Source: Malania oleifera
Lineage: Eukaryota > Streptophyta > Magnoliopsida > Santalales > Ximeniaceae
Length of the DNA: 64,000 bases
NCBI RefSeq assembly: GCF_029873635.1
Contig: NC_080428.1
Span: 67,823,601-67,887,600 of the forward strand
Direction: 5' to 3'
The translations under genes were made by a program, and so were the position numbers. The notes under the pieces were generated by a model. It was given only the letters and a program-made list of their open reading frames with translations, had not been told where the DNA came from and did no database searches. Below are positions 23,165-36,055 of this stretch, piece by piece (within the stretch, counting starts at the first letter, position 1; each line of letters starts with the position of its first letter).

Positions 23165-24220
23165 GTGGGATCACATGTGTGCACCCCACTTCAGTTATTA
23201 TCTGCTATTCAGGCATGTAAATTTCTATCAGAAGGTTGTCAGGGATATTTAACCTATGTGAAGGCTGTATCAGAAGGGGAACTGAGGGTAGAGGATATCC
23301 CAGTGGTGAGGGATTTTCCTAATGTATTTCTCGAGGATTTGCCGGGACTACCTCCTGATCGTGAGGTAGAGTTCGTTATTGACCTAGTTTCAGGGACAGC
23401 GCCGATTTCGAAGGCGCCGTATAGAATGGCACCGGCAGAGCTGAAAGAATTGAAAGAGCAGTTGCAAGAGCTATTAGATAAAGGGTTCATTCGGCCCAGT
23501 GTGTCACCCTGGGGAGCATCGGTTTTTTTTGTAAGAAAGAAGGATGACTCGATGAGATTGTGCATCAACTATCGAGAAATAAATAAAGTAACTATTAAGA
23601 ATAAATACTCGCTCCCGCGTATTGATGATTTGTTTGACCAGTTACAGGGGACACAAATCTTTTCGAAGATAGATTTATGCTTTGGGTACCATCAGGTGAA
23701 AGTCAGGGCAGAAGATGTTCTGAAGACGGCATTTAGAACACGGTATGGTCACTATGAATTTCTAGTTATGCCGTTTGGGTTGACGAATGCTCCTACAGTG
23801 TTTATGGATCTTATGAACATGGTTTTTCACCAGTACTTGGATCAGTTTGTGGTAGTATTTGTTGATGATATACTGGTGTATTCGAAGAGTCCATAGGAGC
23901 ATCTAAGTATAGTGTTGCAAGTATTGCGAGAGAAGAAGCTATATGCGAAGCTCAAGAAGTTTGAGTTCTGGCTGGAACAGGTTACCTTCCTTGGACACGT
24001 TATATCCAGGGGTGGTATTTCTGTTGATTCGAGTAAGATTGAGGCGGTAGTTGACTGGGTACGACCAAAGAATGTGCACGAGATCAGGAGTTTCCTAGGA
24101 TTGGCTGGGTACTACTGCAGGTTTGTTGAGGGCTTCTCTAGATTGTCAGGCCCACTTACCCGATTAACCAGGAAGGGAGTGAAGTTTGAGTGGTCTAATG
24201 AATGTGAACAGAGCTTCTAG
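23165..24220 (+). pseudogene. Reverse transcriptase of element A
   Basis: RVT_1-type gypsy RT. It has [17 protein letters not shown], the [15 protein letters not shown] block, [11 protein letters not shown], then CINYREINK (the family usually has DYRE at that position), the [11 protein letters not shown] block and the catalytic FVDD near 23860. A TAG at 23894 and another at 24218 (QSF*ELKQ, expected CAG) interrupt the connection domain. RT would synthesise element cDNA. The FVDD pair is intact but the frame is not open. Confidence 0.92.
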
Positions 24221-24223
24221 GAA

Positions 24224-24844
24224 TTGAAGCAGCGACTCATCACTGCGCCTCTATTGACAATTCCTTCAGGAGAAGAAGGGTTTGTGATTTATAGTGATGC
24301 GTCCCATAAAGGGCTCGGATGCGTGTTGATGCAGCGGGGGAGAGTGATAGCCTATGCCTCACAACAGTTGAAAGAATATGAGAAGAACTGCCCTACCCAT
24401 GATCTAGAGTTGGCGGTAGTTGTTTATGCGCTGAAGATTTGGAGGTACTATCTATATGGGGGTATGTGTGAGATATTTACTGACCATAAGAGTTTAAAGT
24501 ATTTCTTTACACAAAAGGAATTGAATATGAGGCAGAGGAGATGGCTGGAGCTAATAAAGGATTACAACTACACTATTAGCTACCACCCGGGAAAGGCTAA
24601 TGTGGTTGCTGATGCTTTGAGTCGGAAATCAATGGATTCATCTGTATCTGCAGTGGAGATTCAGCATCTGATTCAGATGGATCTGGAGAGGCTCGGCATG
24701 GAGCTAGTAAAGGGCAATCACCAGACGTTCATTGCTGACTTGGTTTTGCAGCCAACTCTACAGGAGAGGATTAAAGTAGCCCAGAGGAATGACGTAGAAC
24801 TAGTAGAGCTTATGGGAAAGGTGCATGATGGTCAGGAACCATAG
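24224..24844 (+). pseudogene. RNase H of element A
   Basis: RT_RNaseH domain: [18 protein letters not shown], then [39 protein letters not shown], and [18 protein letters not shown] near residues 120-140. The key acidic residues in YSDAS and FTDH are present. The frame is open for 206 codons and ends at a TAG at 24842, just before the integrase zinc-binding region. Confidence 0.92.
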
Positions 24845-24868
24845 TTTAGCATTTTAGATGATGGAGCC

Positions 24869-25665
24869 TTGAGGTTTCGTACCAGGTTATGCATTCCTGC
24901 CGGTCTTGAGATCAAGAGGGTCATTCTGGAGGAAGCGCATCGATCCCTATATACTGTACATCCAGGTGGCACTAAAATGTATAGGGATCTTCGAGAGTCC
25001 TTTTGGTGGAGCAACATGAAGAGGGAGATAGCTCGGTATGTAGATCAGTGTTTGACGTGCCAACAAGTGAAGGCTGAGCATCAGAGACCGGCGGGATCGT
25101 TGCAGCCACTCCACATTCCTTAGTGGAAGTGGGAGCATATAGCGATGAATTTCGTCTCAGGATTACCACCGGAATTGTATGGACAGGATGCTATCTGGGT
25201 AATGGTGGATCGACTGACGAAGACTGCCCACTTTTTCCGATCAGAGTTAGCTACTCCATGGACAAATTGGCTGAGTTATACATCCAAGAGATAGTTAGAC
25301 TCCACGGCGTCCCAGTGTCCATAGTTTTAGATAGAGAACCATGGTTCACATCTCGTTTTTAGAAGAGTCTGCAAGGGGCCATGGGTTCTCAATTGTCGTT
25401 CAGCACAGCTTTTCATCCTCAGACAGATGGACAGACAGAGAGGACGATACAGATTCTGGAGGATATGCTACGAGCATGTGTGCTAGACTTTGGAGGTCGT
25501 TGGATGCAGTATTTGCCAATGGTTGAGTTTGCGTATAATAACAGCTACCAAGCCAACATTGGGATGGCACCGTATGAGGCACTGTATGGCAGGAGGTGCC
25601 GATCCCCGTTGTACTGGGATGAGGTTGGAGAGAGACAGGTATTGGGGCCAGAGCTGATACAGTAG
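24869..25665 (+). pseudogene. Integrase of element A
   Basis: The H2C2 zinc-binding domain is seen as HRSLYTVHPGGTKMYRDL...[14 protein letters not shown]. The core follows after a TAG near 25121. The block normally reading MDFV is MNFV, so the first catalytic aspartate is lost. A one-base shift near 25240 moves the frame. Then come [11 protein letters not shown], a TAG at 25360 where tryptophan is expected, and FHPQTDGQTER with the final catalytic region. Frame ends at TAG 25663. It would insert the cDNA and is inactive here. Confidence 0.9.
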
Positions 25666-26190
25666 ACTCAGGATAAAGTCAGACTCATCAAAGACAGGAT
25701 CAGGACAACGCAGAGCCGGCAAAAGAGTTATGCTGATACTCATTGGCGAGAATTGGAGTTTGACATAGGAGATCACGTGTTCCTGAAGGTGGCACCGCTG
25801 AAGGGTGTTATGAGGTTCAGGAGGAAGGGTAAGTTGAGCCCTAAGTATACTGGACCATTCGAGATTCTTGAGAGAGTGGGTCCAGTTGCCTATTGTTTGG
25901 TATTACCGCCGATCCTATCTAGGATCCATGACGTATTCCACGTTTCTATACTGAGGAAATACGTCCCAAACCCCTCCCATGTGATTAGATATAAAGCACT
26001 GGAGTTGGGCGATACTTTAGCTTATGAGGAAGTGCCAGTGCAAATTCTTGACTGGAAGGAACAGGAACTACGCACAAAGAAGATTCCACTGGTAAAAGTT
26101 CTGTGGTGCAACCGTGCCATTGAGGAGGCTTCCTGGGAAATATAGGATCAGATGCGTCAGAGATATCCGCACTTATTTAGTGGAGTTTAG
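25666..26190 (+). pseudogene. Integrase C-terminus and chromodomain-like tail of element A
   Basis: Reads GDHVFLKVAPLKGVMRF, then the GPFEILERVG block, HDVFHVSILRKYVPNPSHV, and a chromodomain-like VLWCNRAIEEASWEI. A TAG at 26143 follows, and beyond it DQMRQRYPHLF. The WxxxxxEEASWE arrangement is what places the element in the Tekay/Del branch of chromoviruses, where such tails target integration to chromatin. No sign of recent function. Confidence 0.88.
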
Positions 26191-26443
26191 AGCTGAATCA
26201 GTCAAGTGAATGGAATAGTATTGTAATTTATAATTGTATAGTGTAACGTAAGATATATAGGGTTTTTAGTTTTGAAACGTGAATAGTTTTGGGAAAATTT
26301 TGAATAGTTGTAATCTCTCAGAGCCCTTGTTGTAACCACGGTATTCCTCCGCCATAAGTGAGGGTAATCAATAAAAATAAGAAGTGTTTTTGCTAAGAAA
26401 GGGAAACAGGGGAAATGGCAAATTTCGAGGACAAAATTTTTAT

Positions 26444-26456
26444 AAGGATAGAAGAA
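26444..26456 (+). other. Polypurine tract of element A
   Basis: AAGGATAGAAGAA (one T) directly before the 3' LTR, after the GAGGACAAAATTTTT block common in this lineage. Confidence 0.75.
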
Positions 26457-26648
26457 TGTAAAAACCCCAAAAAAAGATATAAAAGATTAATAGAATGATT
26501 TCAAAAAAATAAAAATTTTTTAAAAAATTAATTAAAAAAATATATTAATTAATTAATTAATTAAACAAATTTAAAAAGAAAAAGAAAAAAATTAATTAAT
26601 TAAAATTAATTTTTTTATTAAAAAATATTATTATTAATTTTAATTAAC

Positions 26649-26695
<47 letters not shown>

Positions 26696-26738
26696 TTATC
26701 CTCCTGAAGCTTCAACAAGCTTCAGGAGATTCAAAGTA

Positions 26739-26790
<52 letters not shown>

Positions 26791-28952
26791 TCTTCTTCTT
26801 CTTCTTTTCTTTTCTTTTCTCTGCAACTCTCTGAACTCTCTCCCTCTCTCCTCGATTTCGTGATGGATTTTCGCCCGATCAAAAATCCGAAGATACCATT
26901 GGACTCCATTCGCTGCTGCCGTCATTTCTACCAAAGCGGATCAGCGGCGTAAGCGTATTCCCTAGGGTAAGCCATTTTTCCCTTTTTCTTTAATTTCTTG
27001 CAAAATATAAGCCCAATTGACGAACAGACACCACCACGAGAATCTAGGGATGATTCAGTCTAGTGGGACGGAATTCTCGTGGGGGTGTCGGGCCAAAACC
27101 CCAAATTTGGGGTGCGGCGATTATTAAGGGACTTATTTTTAATTAATTAGCATTAATTTAGAAATACTAAAATATTAAGCATCTGAGACTGAAGTAGGAT
27201 TTCTGAAATTTAGGACCCGGGTGAGCGCCGCGGGTGTAATTTTGGGACCCGCAGGCAAAACTTGAAAAATTAAGTAGGGATGTTAAATAATAGTTTCAAT
27301 ATTAATTTGAGGTATATGGAGCCTAGGGAAGACTAGATGAGTATTATTTTGGAGAAATAGATTAATTAATCTGGGGAAAATATAAATTTTAGGAGTTGAA
27401 TTTTGGGCGCTAAGGGCGTAGGATTTGGGTCCTAAGGAATTTCTCAATAGTCAGGTAAGGGAATAAACTAAAGTAGTAATTTTCCATACAAATTATTATT
27501 GATTATAAGTAAATTTATTTTCAGAAAAGCATATGATATATTGTGTATTACGAATGAAATTTACGATTGGGAAAATACTACTATGATGATTAAAATGTAT
27601 ATGTATGTATGAGATGTAAGGAATTCACGATTTTAGAATATGAAGTATGATTTTTTTTTTACAGCACATGTATGGCATGAATATTGTTTTACGTGGAATG
27701 TATTATGATTTGAAAAATTTTACGAACGAAACATGTTTTCAGGTATTATGAAAAGATGAATTATGTTGTGATGGTTTTGACGATTATATGATAAATGATG
27801 TATTTTCAGAATATATATACCTGAAACAATTTTGGCGCGAGACCATATATTTATGTTATCGGCACGAGGCCGTATTTATGTTATTGACGCGAGGCCATAT
27901 ATTTATGTTATCGACACGAGACCATGTATTTATGTTATCGGCACGAGGCCGTATTTATGTTATCGGCACGAGGCCGTATTTATGTTATTGGCGCGAGGCC
28001 ATGTATTTATGTTTTCAGCACGAGGTCGTAATTACTATATTTTCGGCACGAGGCCATAATGATGTTATATATATGATCATGTATTATATGTTATCACCAC
28101 CAGGATATTAGTTTAGTTCAGTTCAGGGGCTTGGTACCGTAGCTATATGTGTAGATCAGATATGTACGTCAGATTAGTGCTAATCATCCCACGAGGGGAT
28201 GGGAGATGGATAGTCGATGTGGCTTTCAATAGAGTGTGGAAGTCCACCTAGCAGTCTGGACCAGGGTGTGGCGGGCTCATCGTACTTACAGACATATTTG
28301 ATTCGGTAGTGGTCGGCCAGCCATTGTCGGGTCTCGCCTTCGGGCTGCACAACCCGTCATGGGGGGTAATACATGACACGAGCTAGCTATTCATCCTGGG
28401 TTTGTTTTCAGTACTACAGTTATAACAGATGATTTTATGTATGTTATGATTTATTAACAGATGTGAAAATATATGTTTACCTAGTACGATATGATGATGT
28501 TTATAGATTTATGAAATGTACTATATACGTATAAATGCATTAAATATTCATATTGTCACACAGCTGTATTTAGTTTATTTTCCCTTACTGAGAAGTGTCT
28601 CACCCCCGAACATTAAATGATTTTCAGGAAATCCAGGGAGACCGGTGGGCTAGAGTCGCCATTGAGTGATTGGAGCTTCCCTACTATAAGGGTAAGCATT
28701 GAATTAGGATCGGGAGTTTTTGTTATTTAATCCTAGTGTTATTTTGACTTTTGGAGGTTGTATATCATAATAGTATTTTGATGTTATAGAAAGTTTTGGT
28801 ATTATGTTTTATGATTGGATGTTTAAGATTTTATGTTTACTGCTGCTAGGTTTTCCGCTGTGTTTGACAGGTGTCCCCGCTACCCACGGGTTCGGGTTGA
28901 CCATTTTATTTATTATGTGATATTTTATGTTAAGAAATTGAGAGATGTTACA
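26457..28952 (+). repeat. 3' LTR of element A (2496 bp)
   Basis: Collinear with 18908-21409. The donor (26967), mini-exon 2 (27393-27454), nine-unit minisatellite (27832-28067) and mini-exon 3 (28628-28691) are all kept. It is followed by the target duplication GATAG. Confidence 0.93.
27832..28067 (+). repeat. Nine-copy minisatellite in the 3' LTR
   Basis: Same unit and copy number as 20289-20524, with private substitutions in several units. Confidence 0.88.
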
Positions 28953-28957
28953 GATAG

Positions 28958-31900
28958 ATCCTAGAAAATCTCTTTTCTTAATACCCTTATTCCCCCTTCA
29001 TTCGGAGCTGCCGTAACTCGAGATCATCATATTCCTATGTTACCTATAATATGTGGAAGTATCGATGTAGTTTCATGGAGTCATTCGACCTAACGCTTTT
29101 GATAAAGGCATGTAGGCATAGCTCCACACGGAAGTAGTCAAGCAAGAGAAATTGATATACTAAATATCCAAAAAATTGTTGATCAACTAGACCTCATCTA
29201 TGTATACTTCAAAGGGGATTTATTATTATTATTATTTTGAAAAAAAAAAAAAAAACAAAGGAAAAAGTTAAAAGGGATAAATTGTTTTCATAGTTACAAA
29301 TTAACCCTGTGTTTAGAGAGACATTAGATTTGGAGATGTATTGAATTTAAATAAAATGTAATATGAACTTATATTAAAACTTGTTTAAATCCATTAAAAT
29401 TCAAATTTAATGTCCGAAATTTATGCTCCCAAACGCAGCTTAAAAATCTTTAAATTATGTGTAACACACTTCACATAGCTGGAGTCTAAATTAACTTTAT
29501 AAGGTCAAAATTTCCTTAGTACACTCCACACTCATAAGGTCAAAATTTCTCTAATACATATCTAATGTGTGATCGTGACATCCTACCCAGTATTGCTAGG
29601 GTGGCTCCGTACATTTTTGACGTGAGGTTGCTTTTAACTAGGGTCCCATATGATAGTACCCCTAGGGTAACTATAATACCAAATATAATGGTCTTAGATT
29701 CAATTCTAATGAAATATTGTCTGTTTTGATTCACCAACCTCATAATTTGTCTTATAAGGGCACCTTATATAGTTGGAGGTCTATCAATTTTATAATTCTA
29801 AAATATTCCTAATACACATTCGATGTGGGATCGTGACACTATACTTTATACTATTTAATGTAAAAAATACATACACATGAGAATATATTGAGAGGAAGGT
29901 TAAGTAAAATAATCATCTCATAAACCTTTTCAACCAACTTTTCACACAACACTTACAAATTTGTAACAAAAAAAGAGCACTAAAAAATTATACCGGTGAA
30001 TTTTATTCCCTTAATTAACCCCTTCCAAGCTCTTAAAAAATAAAATAAAATAAAATAAAATCATAAATTGTATTTTTTTTTAAAAAATTGACACAATATA
30101 TAGGCTTTGCCTTTGTCAGATGCAAATACTTCAAAAGTATTAAATACATTAATTAATTTAAAATAAACTCTGTCCTTGGAAGACATTATAAATTAATTGT
30201 CCACTACACTGAAAAATGAATAAAAATGGATAAAAAATTATATAAGTACATTAATTAATGAAATAGAATGGTGAAAAGATGAGATCATTAAATTATCATG
30301 TATGTTGCTCCATGTAAATGTGTGAGATGGAATTAATGTTGATGCAGATTGCAGGGACACTGCCTCCTGATTAAAATCAACGCTCTTATTAACTAACCCC
30401 TCCAATATTTATTTCTCACAACTACCCACCTTTGCCATTTCATTCTTTGACCTTTGGTAGAGGTGAATTTCTTCTTCTTCCTCTTATTATTATTATTACT
30501 CAAAGTTTAGCTGAATAAAGGCTTTTTAAGATTAAATATTGAGCACCTCATAACTATGTTACGATAGGTCCGAACACTTGCTCTGAATCGACTTCCACAT
30601 CATAATTACAGTATAGATCTCTTTGTATTTGTAATTTTCCTACCTTCGGAGGAAAAGATCCTTCCCCTTCAATAATTGTTACTCGGACATCTTTACTCAA
30701 CTTATAGCAGCTTACCAAACAAATGCTCTCTTAGGATTCCCTCATTTAGGATCCCTGGGAAAGAGGATCAAGTTAGCCCTTACGAATGACTTGATGCACT
30801 ATCTCCCAAAATGTGCTGAGTTGGAATCCATTTACCTTAGTGAAATCTAAAATATGAATGAATGGCGACAATACCTGGGCTTAATCATTTACAATATTAT
30901 TATTATTATTATTATTATTATTTGTTGTGTATGATTTTTTTATGATTATAATTGTGATTAATTGGACCTGGGTTTAGTAATTCACTAATTGAGAACGAGA
31001 ATTGGAGCCTCATTTTATCTTCTAGGGGTTTGGAATTGGACTTGGGGGAAGGGGTGATTGGTTGACTTGAATAAAATTAGTTAGGTTACATAAAGAGTGA
31101 ACTCGCCTTTTTAAAAATAGTATATAGAAGTTCAAGGTAATAAGAGGTATTGGATTTAATTTTAAATGAATTTTTTTTTATTATATAGGAACTCCAGCTA
31201 CCAACAAACCATTCAGACCCCTTGATGCTGCACCAAACCTACGGATCAGCGTCCTCCATCCCAAAGTTTTGCTGATCAAAGTAAAGTCTGGAATGCAGAC
31301 ACGACTTCTGTGCATCAATTGGACGTTCGGTCAACCTGACCCTTGGGACACATCTCCATTACCATCCACGGTCTTCGCTAGCTCACAGAGAACTCTCACC
31401 ATCCATGGTCCCCACTGGTTCACAGATCGAACTTTCACCATCCATAGTCCCCCGCTGGCTCACAGAGTAAACTCTTACCATCCACAAGTACTGTTGGTTC
31501 CGTGAGTGTATCTACCTGAAATTGAACCTTGGATGCTCCTTCTTACGTGCTGATGTCTTTCCATCGCGCCATGCTTGTGGGGGAGAAACTCTAATTTTTT
31601 AATTTAGTATGAGGGAGTTGAAGTGCCAAAGGACTCGTACAAATTGAAATTTCGGATGATCTTAAAAAAAAAAAAAAAAACCAGCATACAAAAGTTTGTC
31701 CCTTGAAAGAAAAGGGAATGCAAAAGAAAAATAAAATAGAAACACTATAAACATAAATCAAAGGTTAATACAATGCAAATCAAAAATTTTCCATCAATTT
31801 GTTGTATATTTAATTTTCATTTTCTTTTTGTTTAATACCCACATGAAATACAAATTCCTTCATATTTCTTATTTCCTTTCTTTCATGTGCTTTCAAGTTT

Positions 31901-32308
31901 CAAACAAAACTTATGGGGTTCACTAATTTTTACACACTAATATTTTGACACCTAAAAAGAGTATTATGTATGGACTGAGATAGAAATTATTTTACTGATT
32001 AATTTAAATGAAATCGAATCAAAATATGCATGAATTTGGAGACTTCGGTAGAATTTAATAAACTTGATACAAATTAAAGATAAGAATCATGAAAACAAAT
32101 TTTTTTAAGCATAGAGTTAAAATTGCATACATTTCACATATTCCAAACTTATGATGATATGGAAGTATTGAAGTATTATGGTCTGAGTTTGTATTTTTTT
32201 CTAAAACAATGCAATTCTAAATCGAGGTATAAACGATAAAATTTTAAAGTCATTAAATTTGAATTTTTTTTTTAAATATTTGCTTAATTTAAACATGTCA
32301 GCAAGAAT
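28958..32308. other. Intergenic, no gene recognised
   Basis: Contains ATT microsatellites (30480-30500 and 30894-30922), two similar segments ending ATGTGNGATCGTGACA near 29580 and 29845, a minisatellite at 31361-31500 (units start at 31361, 31398, 31437 and 31477), and an A18-type run near 31663-31680. No coding feature is supported. Confidence 0.5.
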
Positions 32309-33456
32309 AAACCTGTAATACCCCAATCCCGAAGGATTTGGAATATTTACTTTTTACCATTTATTTACAACAGAAGTAAATAAACTCAATTATTATTAAA
32401 CAAGAGCACTAATTAACCGTATTATAAACATTTATTCCAAAAGAATAAAAATTACACAATACATAATCATCTGATATCATACTAATATTTTTAATTAGTC
32501 TTTATTTTTCTATTCCCACCCGCATGCTTGCTATGCCTGATTTTTGATATGTTCTTCAGAGTTATCTAAAATGTAAAATATGATTGAGGTGAGATGACGC
32601 TTAGTAAGTAAATAAGATTATTATTAATGTGTGGCCAAAATGAGTTTTTAAAATTTCGTAAAATAATATTTAATATTATAACTTCAAAACTACTTTTAAA
32701 ATAAATATAAAATTTAAAAATTTTTGCATAAAACTTTTACCATCAACTATAACAGTAAAATTTAATAAACATATACTGTGACTATTAAATTAAACTTTTA
32801 CCTTTAAAACTGTAAAAATATTTAATTATATACATATATATGTATACTTTTCCTTATACGTTTCCTTTAGATCATTATTTAGGCACAAGAATGACCATTT
32901 TCATATAAACATATACTTTTCCTTCAAATCATCAATGACTCTGTACACGTAATTAAATATGTATAAACATATATTATAAAAATTACCTTTAGGCCCATTA
33001 GCCGTAAGTCATGTTTACCCCCATGATTGGATTGTACGGTCCGAAAACTGGATTTAGCTGGCTGGCCGACCAAACTTAATCAACGTACATAATCATTAAG
33101 TGAGATTTTTCTTATTAAATCCTGGTCTAGAATCAGGTGAGCACTCAGGAGAAATTCACTAACATATAAAACTACTCTGTAAATAGTGTGGGTGCACTCT
33201 GTAACTTTGAACTTCCTTTAGCATAAGGGGTTTTAAAGCTATCTTATTATAATTTATGCAATTTAAAATAATATAGTGAAAATATCATCTTTACTTATAT
33301 TTTCATGAAACATGTAACGTAAAAATAAACTCATGCCATATAATTTTTGTGCTATATATATTTTGAATAGAAAGAAATGCTAAAAATTACCCGAGTGGAT
33401 TAGAACATTTCTTAACCCAAAAATAAATGCAAGTATATTAAAGATAAAATTGGTAT

Positions 33457-35244
33457 TGTAAGAACCCGAACAGTGATAAATGGGGTAAATAAATAAGAGA
33501 GGGGTAAAATTGGCATTTGAACAGGCTTCGTTTCGTCGATGAAGGCCATGCATTTCTCGTCGATGAAATTCAGGGGCTCGTCGACGAGGAGAAGCTGAGG
33601 AGTTTCGAAAAAATCGATGATCTCAGATTTGTCGACGAAGCCACCGATTCGTCGACGAGAACACCATTTCATCGACGAATTAGGCCGGGTCAAAGGGTTA
33701 TAAATAGGAATTTCCTTTACTTCCTCACTAAGTAACTTCAAATATCTCTCTCTCCCTCTCTGAACCTCTCCCTACTCTCTCTTTCTCTCTAGATTTCTTT
33801 GCCGATCGTTGCTGGAATCAAGAATCGAAAGTTAGCACAAGGATCGTGGAAGGATTCTCTACAAGTTCTATGGATTAAATCCCGTTTTGGAGATTTTTGG
33901 GTTTTGGTGAAAATTTGAGGTAAGACTCAGTTTTCATTTCTGATCTGGTAGTTTTGTAGGTAACAGTGTCGTGAGCATATTCTGTACTATGATTTATAGG
34001 TTTTGGAACTCGATTTGCTGTTTAGGGGTCTTGGAGTTCGAGATTAATTTTGGGGAAAAGGTAAGGGGAACTACGTTTATATTGGTTATTTTTGAAATTG
34101 GACTCGGTGGAACTGTGGTTCACTGTCCTGTGTGTATTTTGGCTACTCATTTGGGGGGATCTAATGGAAAAAATTATGGGTTTTTCATTATTACAGTTTT
34201 GGGAAAAGGGGGTGACAGGCTGCATTCCTGGTTTTGTTGAAAACCGTGCGTATATGTTGATTTATACTGTGATATTAGGATGATCGTGCTTTGACTTATT
34301 TAAAATGTATTTGTTTGAAAAACCATGATTTAGATTACCAAATGGGTGTGGTTTATTTGGTTATATCAGCATGCATGTGTGTGTGATATGTTGAAATGCT
34401 AGTTGGAATGCGGTTTCAAAATTGTTCTAAGTACTAAGAGTGTTCGACTCTATATCCGAGAGTGTGTATTTTACTGCCTGCCATGTGGGCAAGAGTGTCC
34501 GGCTCTATATTCGAGGGCGTGAGCCTATTCCGACAGATTAGGTCGAAGGGTGTGGATCCACTAGTTATGCGCCGATACGATGCCATGGGAGTCAGGGAGT
34601 AGCCATGTGCCGGTGGAGCCGTGTTCGCGGGTTGGCTACGGGCCAACACCATATGTTGCGGGCCTGCTTCAGGCCGAAGGGTGTGACGACACCAAGATTG
34701 TTGATCATGTGTATGTGTATGGGTGCGTGTATGCACTGTGGAAACTAGTACTAGAATGCATTTAACTGCGTGTATGTTGTATTATGATAATACTCAAATG
34801 CCACACACCGATATAACTTGTGTTCTTTCTTACTGAGAGGTGTCTCACCCCTGTTGTACATATATTTTTATAGGTCCTTCGGGTAACCGGAACTAGCGTC
34901 CTGATGTAGGGAGCGTAGTTGCCGGTGTACCGCATTTAGCGCTAGGTAAGTGATAGGACTGTAATTTTGGTGGGTTGCCATTTTGGGATGTGATAGGTAC
35001 CTGTTTGTATGTTTTGATAGAGCCATGTTTTGCTCTTGTTTAGACTTTGGTATGATACTGCATATGTATGTATGGTTTTTTCGCTACGTATATGATTGAG
35101 TTTTAATGTGTTTAGGGTGCCTGGGAACCCCACGGGGTTGGACCATCATCCTTTGTACTGTATCTGTGATGATTTGTATGATACAAGGACAAGTTAGGTT
35201 ACATTTTAACCCTTGGGTCCCATTTCGAGGTTCGGGGCGTGACA
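33457..35244 (+). mobile_element. Solo LTR of family E (1788 bp) inserted in LTR F
   Basis: Starts TGTAAGAACCC and ends CGTGACA. It is collinear with the 5' LTR of element E (56622-58424). The flanks are GGTAT (33452-33456) and TGTAT (35245-35249), a target duplication with one change. It carries a TCGTCGACGA array, TATAAATA at 33699-33706, a CT-rich leader, a donor at 33920, and bounded segments 34000-34060 and 34874-34945. Confidence 0.88.
33533..33680 (+). promoter_or_regulatory. TCGTCGACGA cluster in E-solo U3
   Basis: Two exact and about four near copies of the self-complementary decamer lie just upstream of TATAAATA at 33699. Confidence 0.6.
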
Positions 35245-35869
35245 TGTATAATTAAATATGCGTAAAATAAATTTAGGGGGATTTTATGAAACTAACAAAC
35301 ATAATTGAATTTTACTTACAAATAAATTCGGGTATAAAATTTTAAAAAAAATCCTAACATAATCAAATATACTTATCTCTTTCTTTACCTTGAACACAAC
35401 AAATATTTCTAAAAAATGAAATCGAAAAAAGTGGGTGAGTGAGAATTTAATTATAATCAAAATTCTTCTTCTACTAATTCTTTCACTTACTAATTTTTCT
35501 TTTCCTTGGAAAATTTTTGTGAAAAATGAAGGTTTAGAGTTTCTTATTTATAGGAAAATTTTGGGAAAGAAATGAAATTTGTAAAAGTGTGGGGAGAGGG
35601 ATGAAATTATAATTTTTTTAAAATTAAGGAATGAGCATTGGATGAGTTAGGTATGGGTTAAGTATGGGGTGGAGATGAGAATCATGTGGGGGGAATGAGA
35701 GTGCTTGCCGACACTCACATTTAATTAATTTACTTAATTAATTAATTACTTAATTAATTTTTTAAATATTTTTTAAAATCATTATTATTAACATTGTTAT
35801 TATTTTAAAACTATGTTTTAGTATCTATTTATTTTTTATTTTTGAAAAAAAATTAAGTTCGAATTTCGA

Positions 35870-36055
35870 AAACTCATGTGGGTCCCACATGGTCTTATGG
35901 GCCCTACACAACTTTGAGATCAAAGTGGGTCCTACGTAACTCCAATAGTCCTCATACGTTTTTATGAGCTCTATACAATTTCGAAACTCATGTGGACCCC
36001 CACACGGTTTCGGGACTCATGTGAGCCCCGCAAGATCTTGTGGACCCCGCATAGG
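35870..36055 (-). promoter_or_regulatory. Cluster of GTGGGNCCCACA-like motifs in LTR F
   Basis: About seven degenerate copies of a TGTGGGNCCCACA-like palindrome lie 320-500 bp upstream of the minus-strand TATAAATA of LTR F. The role is inferred from position only. Confidence 0.4.

Larger units (their letters stand above)
18908..28952 (+). mobile_element. Ty3/gypsy chromovirus A (Tekay/Del type), complete but degenerate
   Basis: LTRs 18908-21409 and 26457-28952 enclose a gag-protease-RT-RNase H-integrase order (gypsy order) with a C-terminal chromodomain-like tail. The target duplication GATAG is perfect (18903-18907 and 28953-28957). The primer-binding site is TGGTATCAGAGC at 21412. Gag and pol share one frame from 21728 to about 25240, interrupted by stops that are nearly all TAG, then shift by one base. 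The LTRs differ by scattered substitutions and a small CT indel, so the insertion is not very recent. It is not autonomous. Confidence 0.95.

Noticed and set aside
33517..33735. ORFs rich in VDE repeats in the LTRs (also 51036-51398 and 60347-60643)
   Set aside because: Translations of TCGTCGACGA arrays; the frame is not kept between copies.
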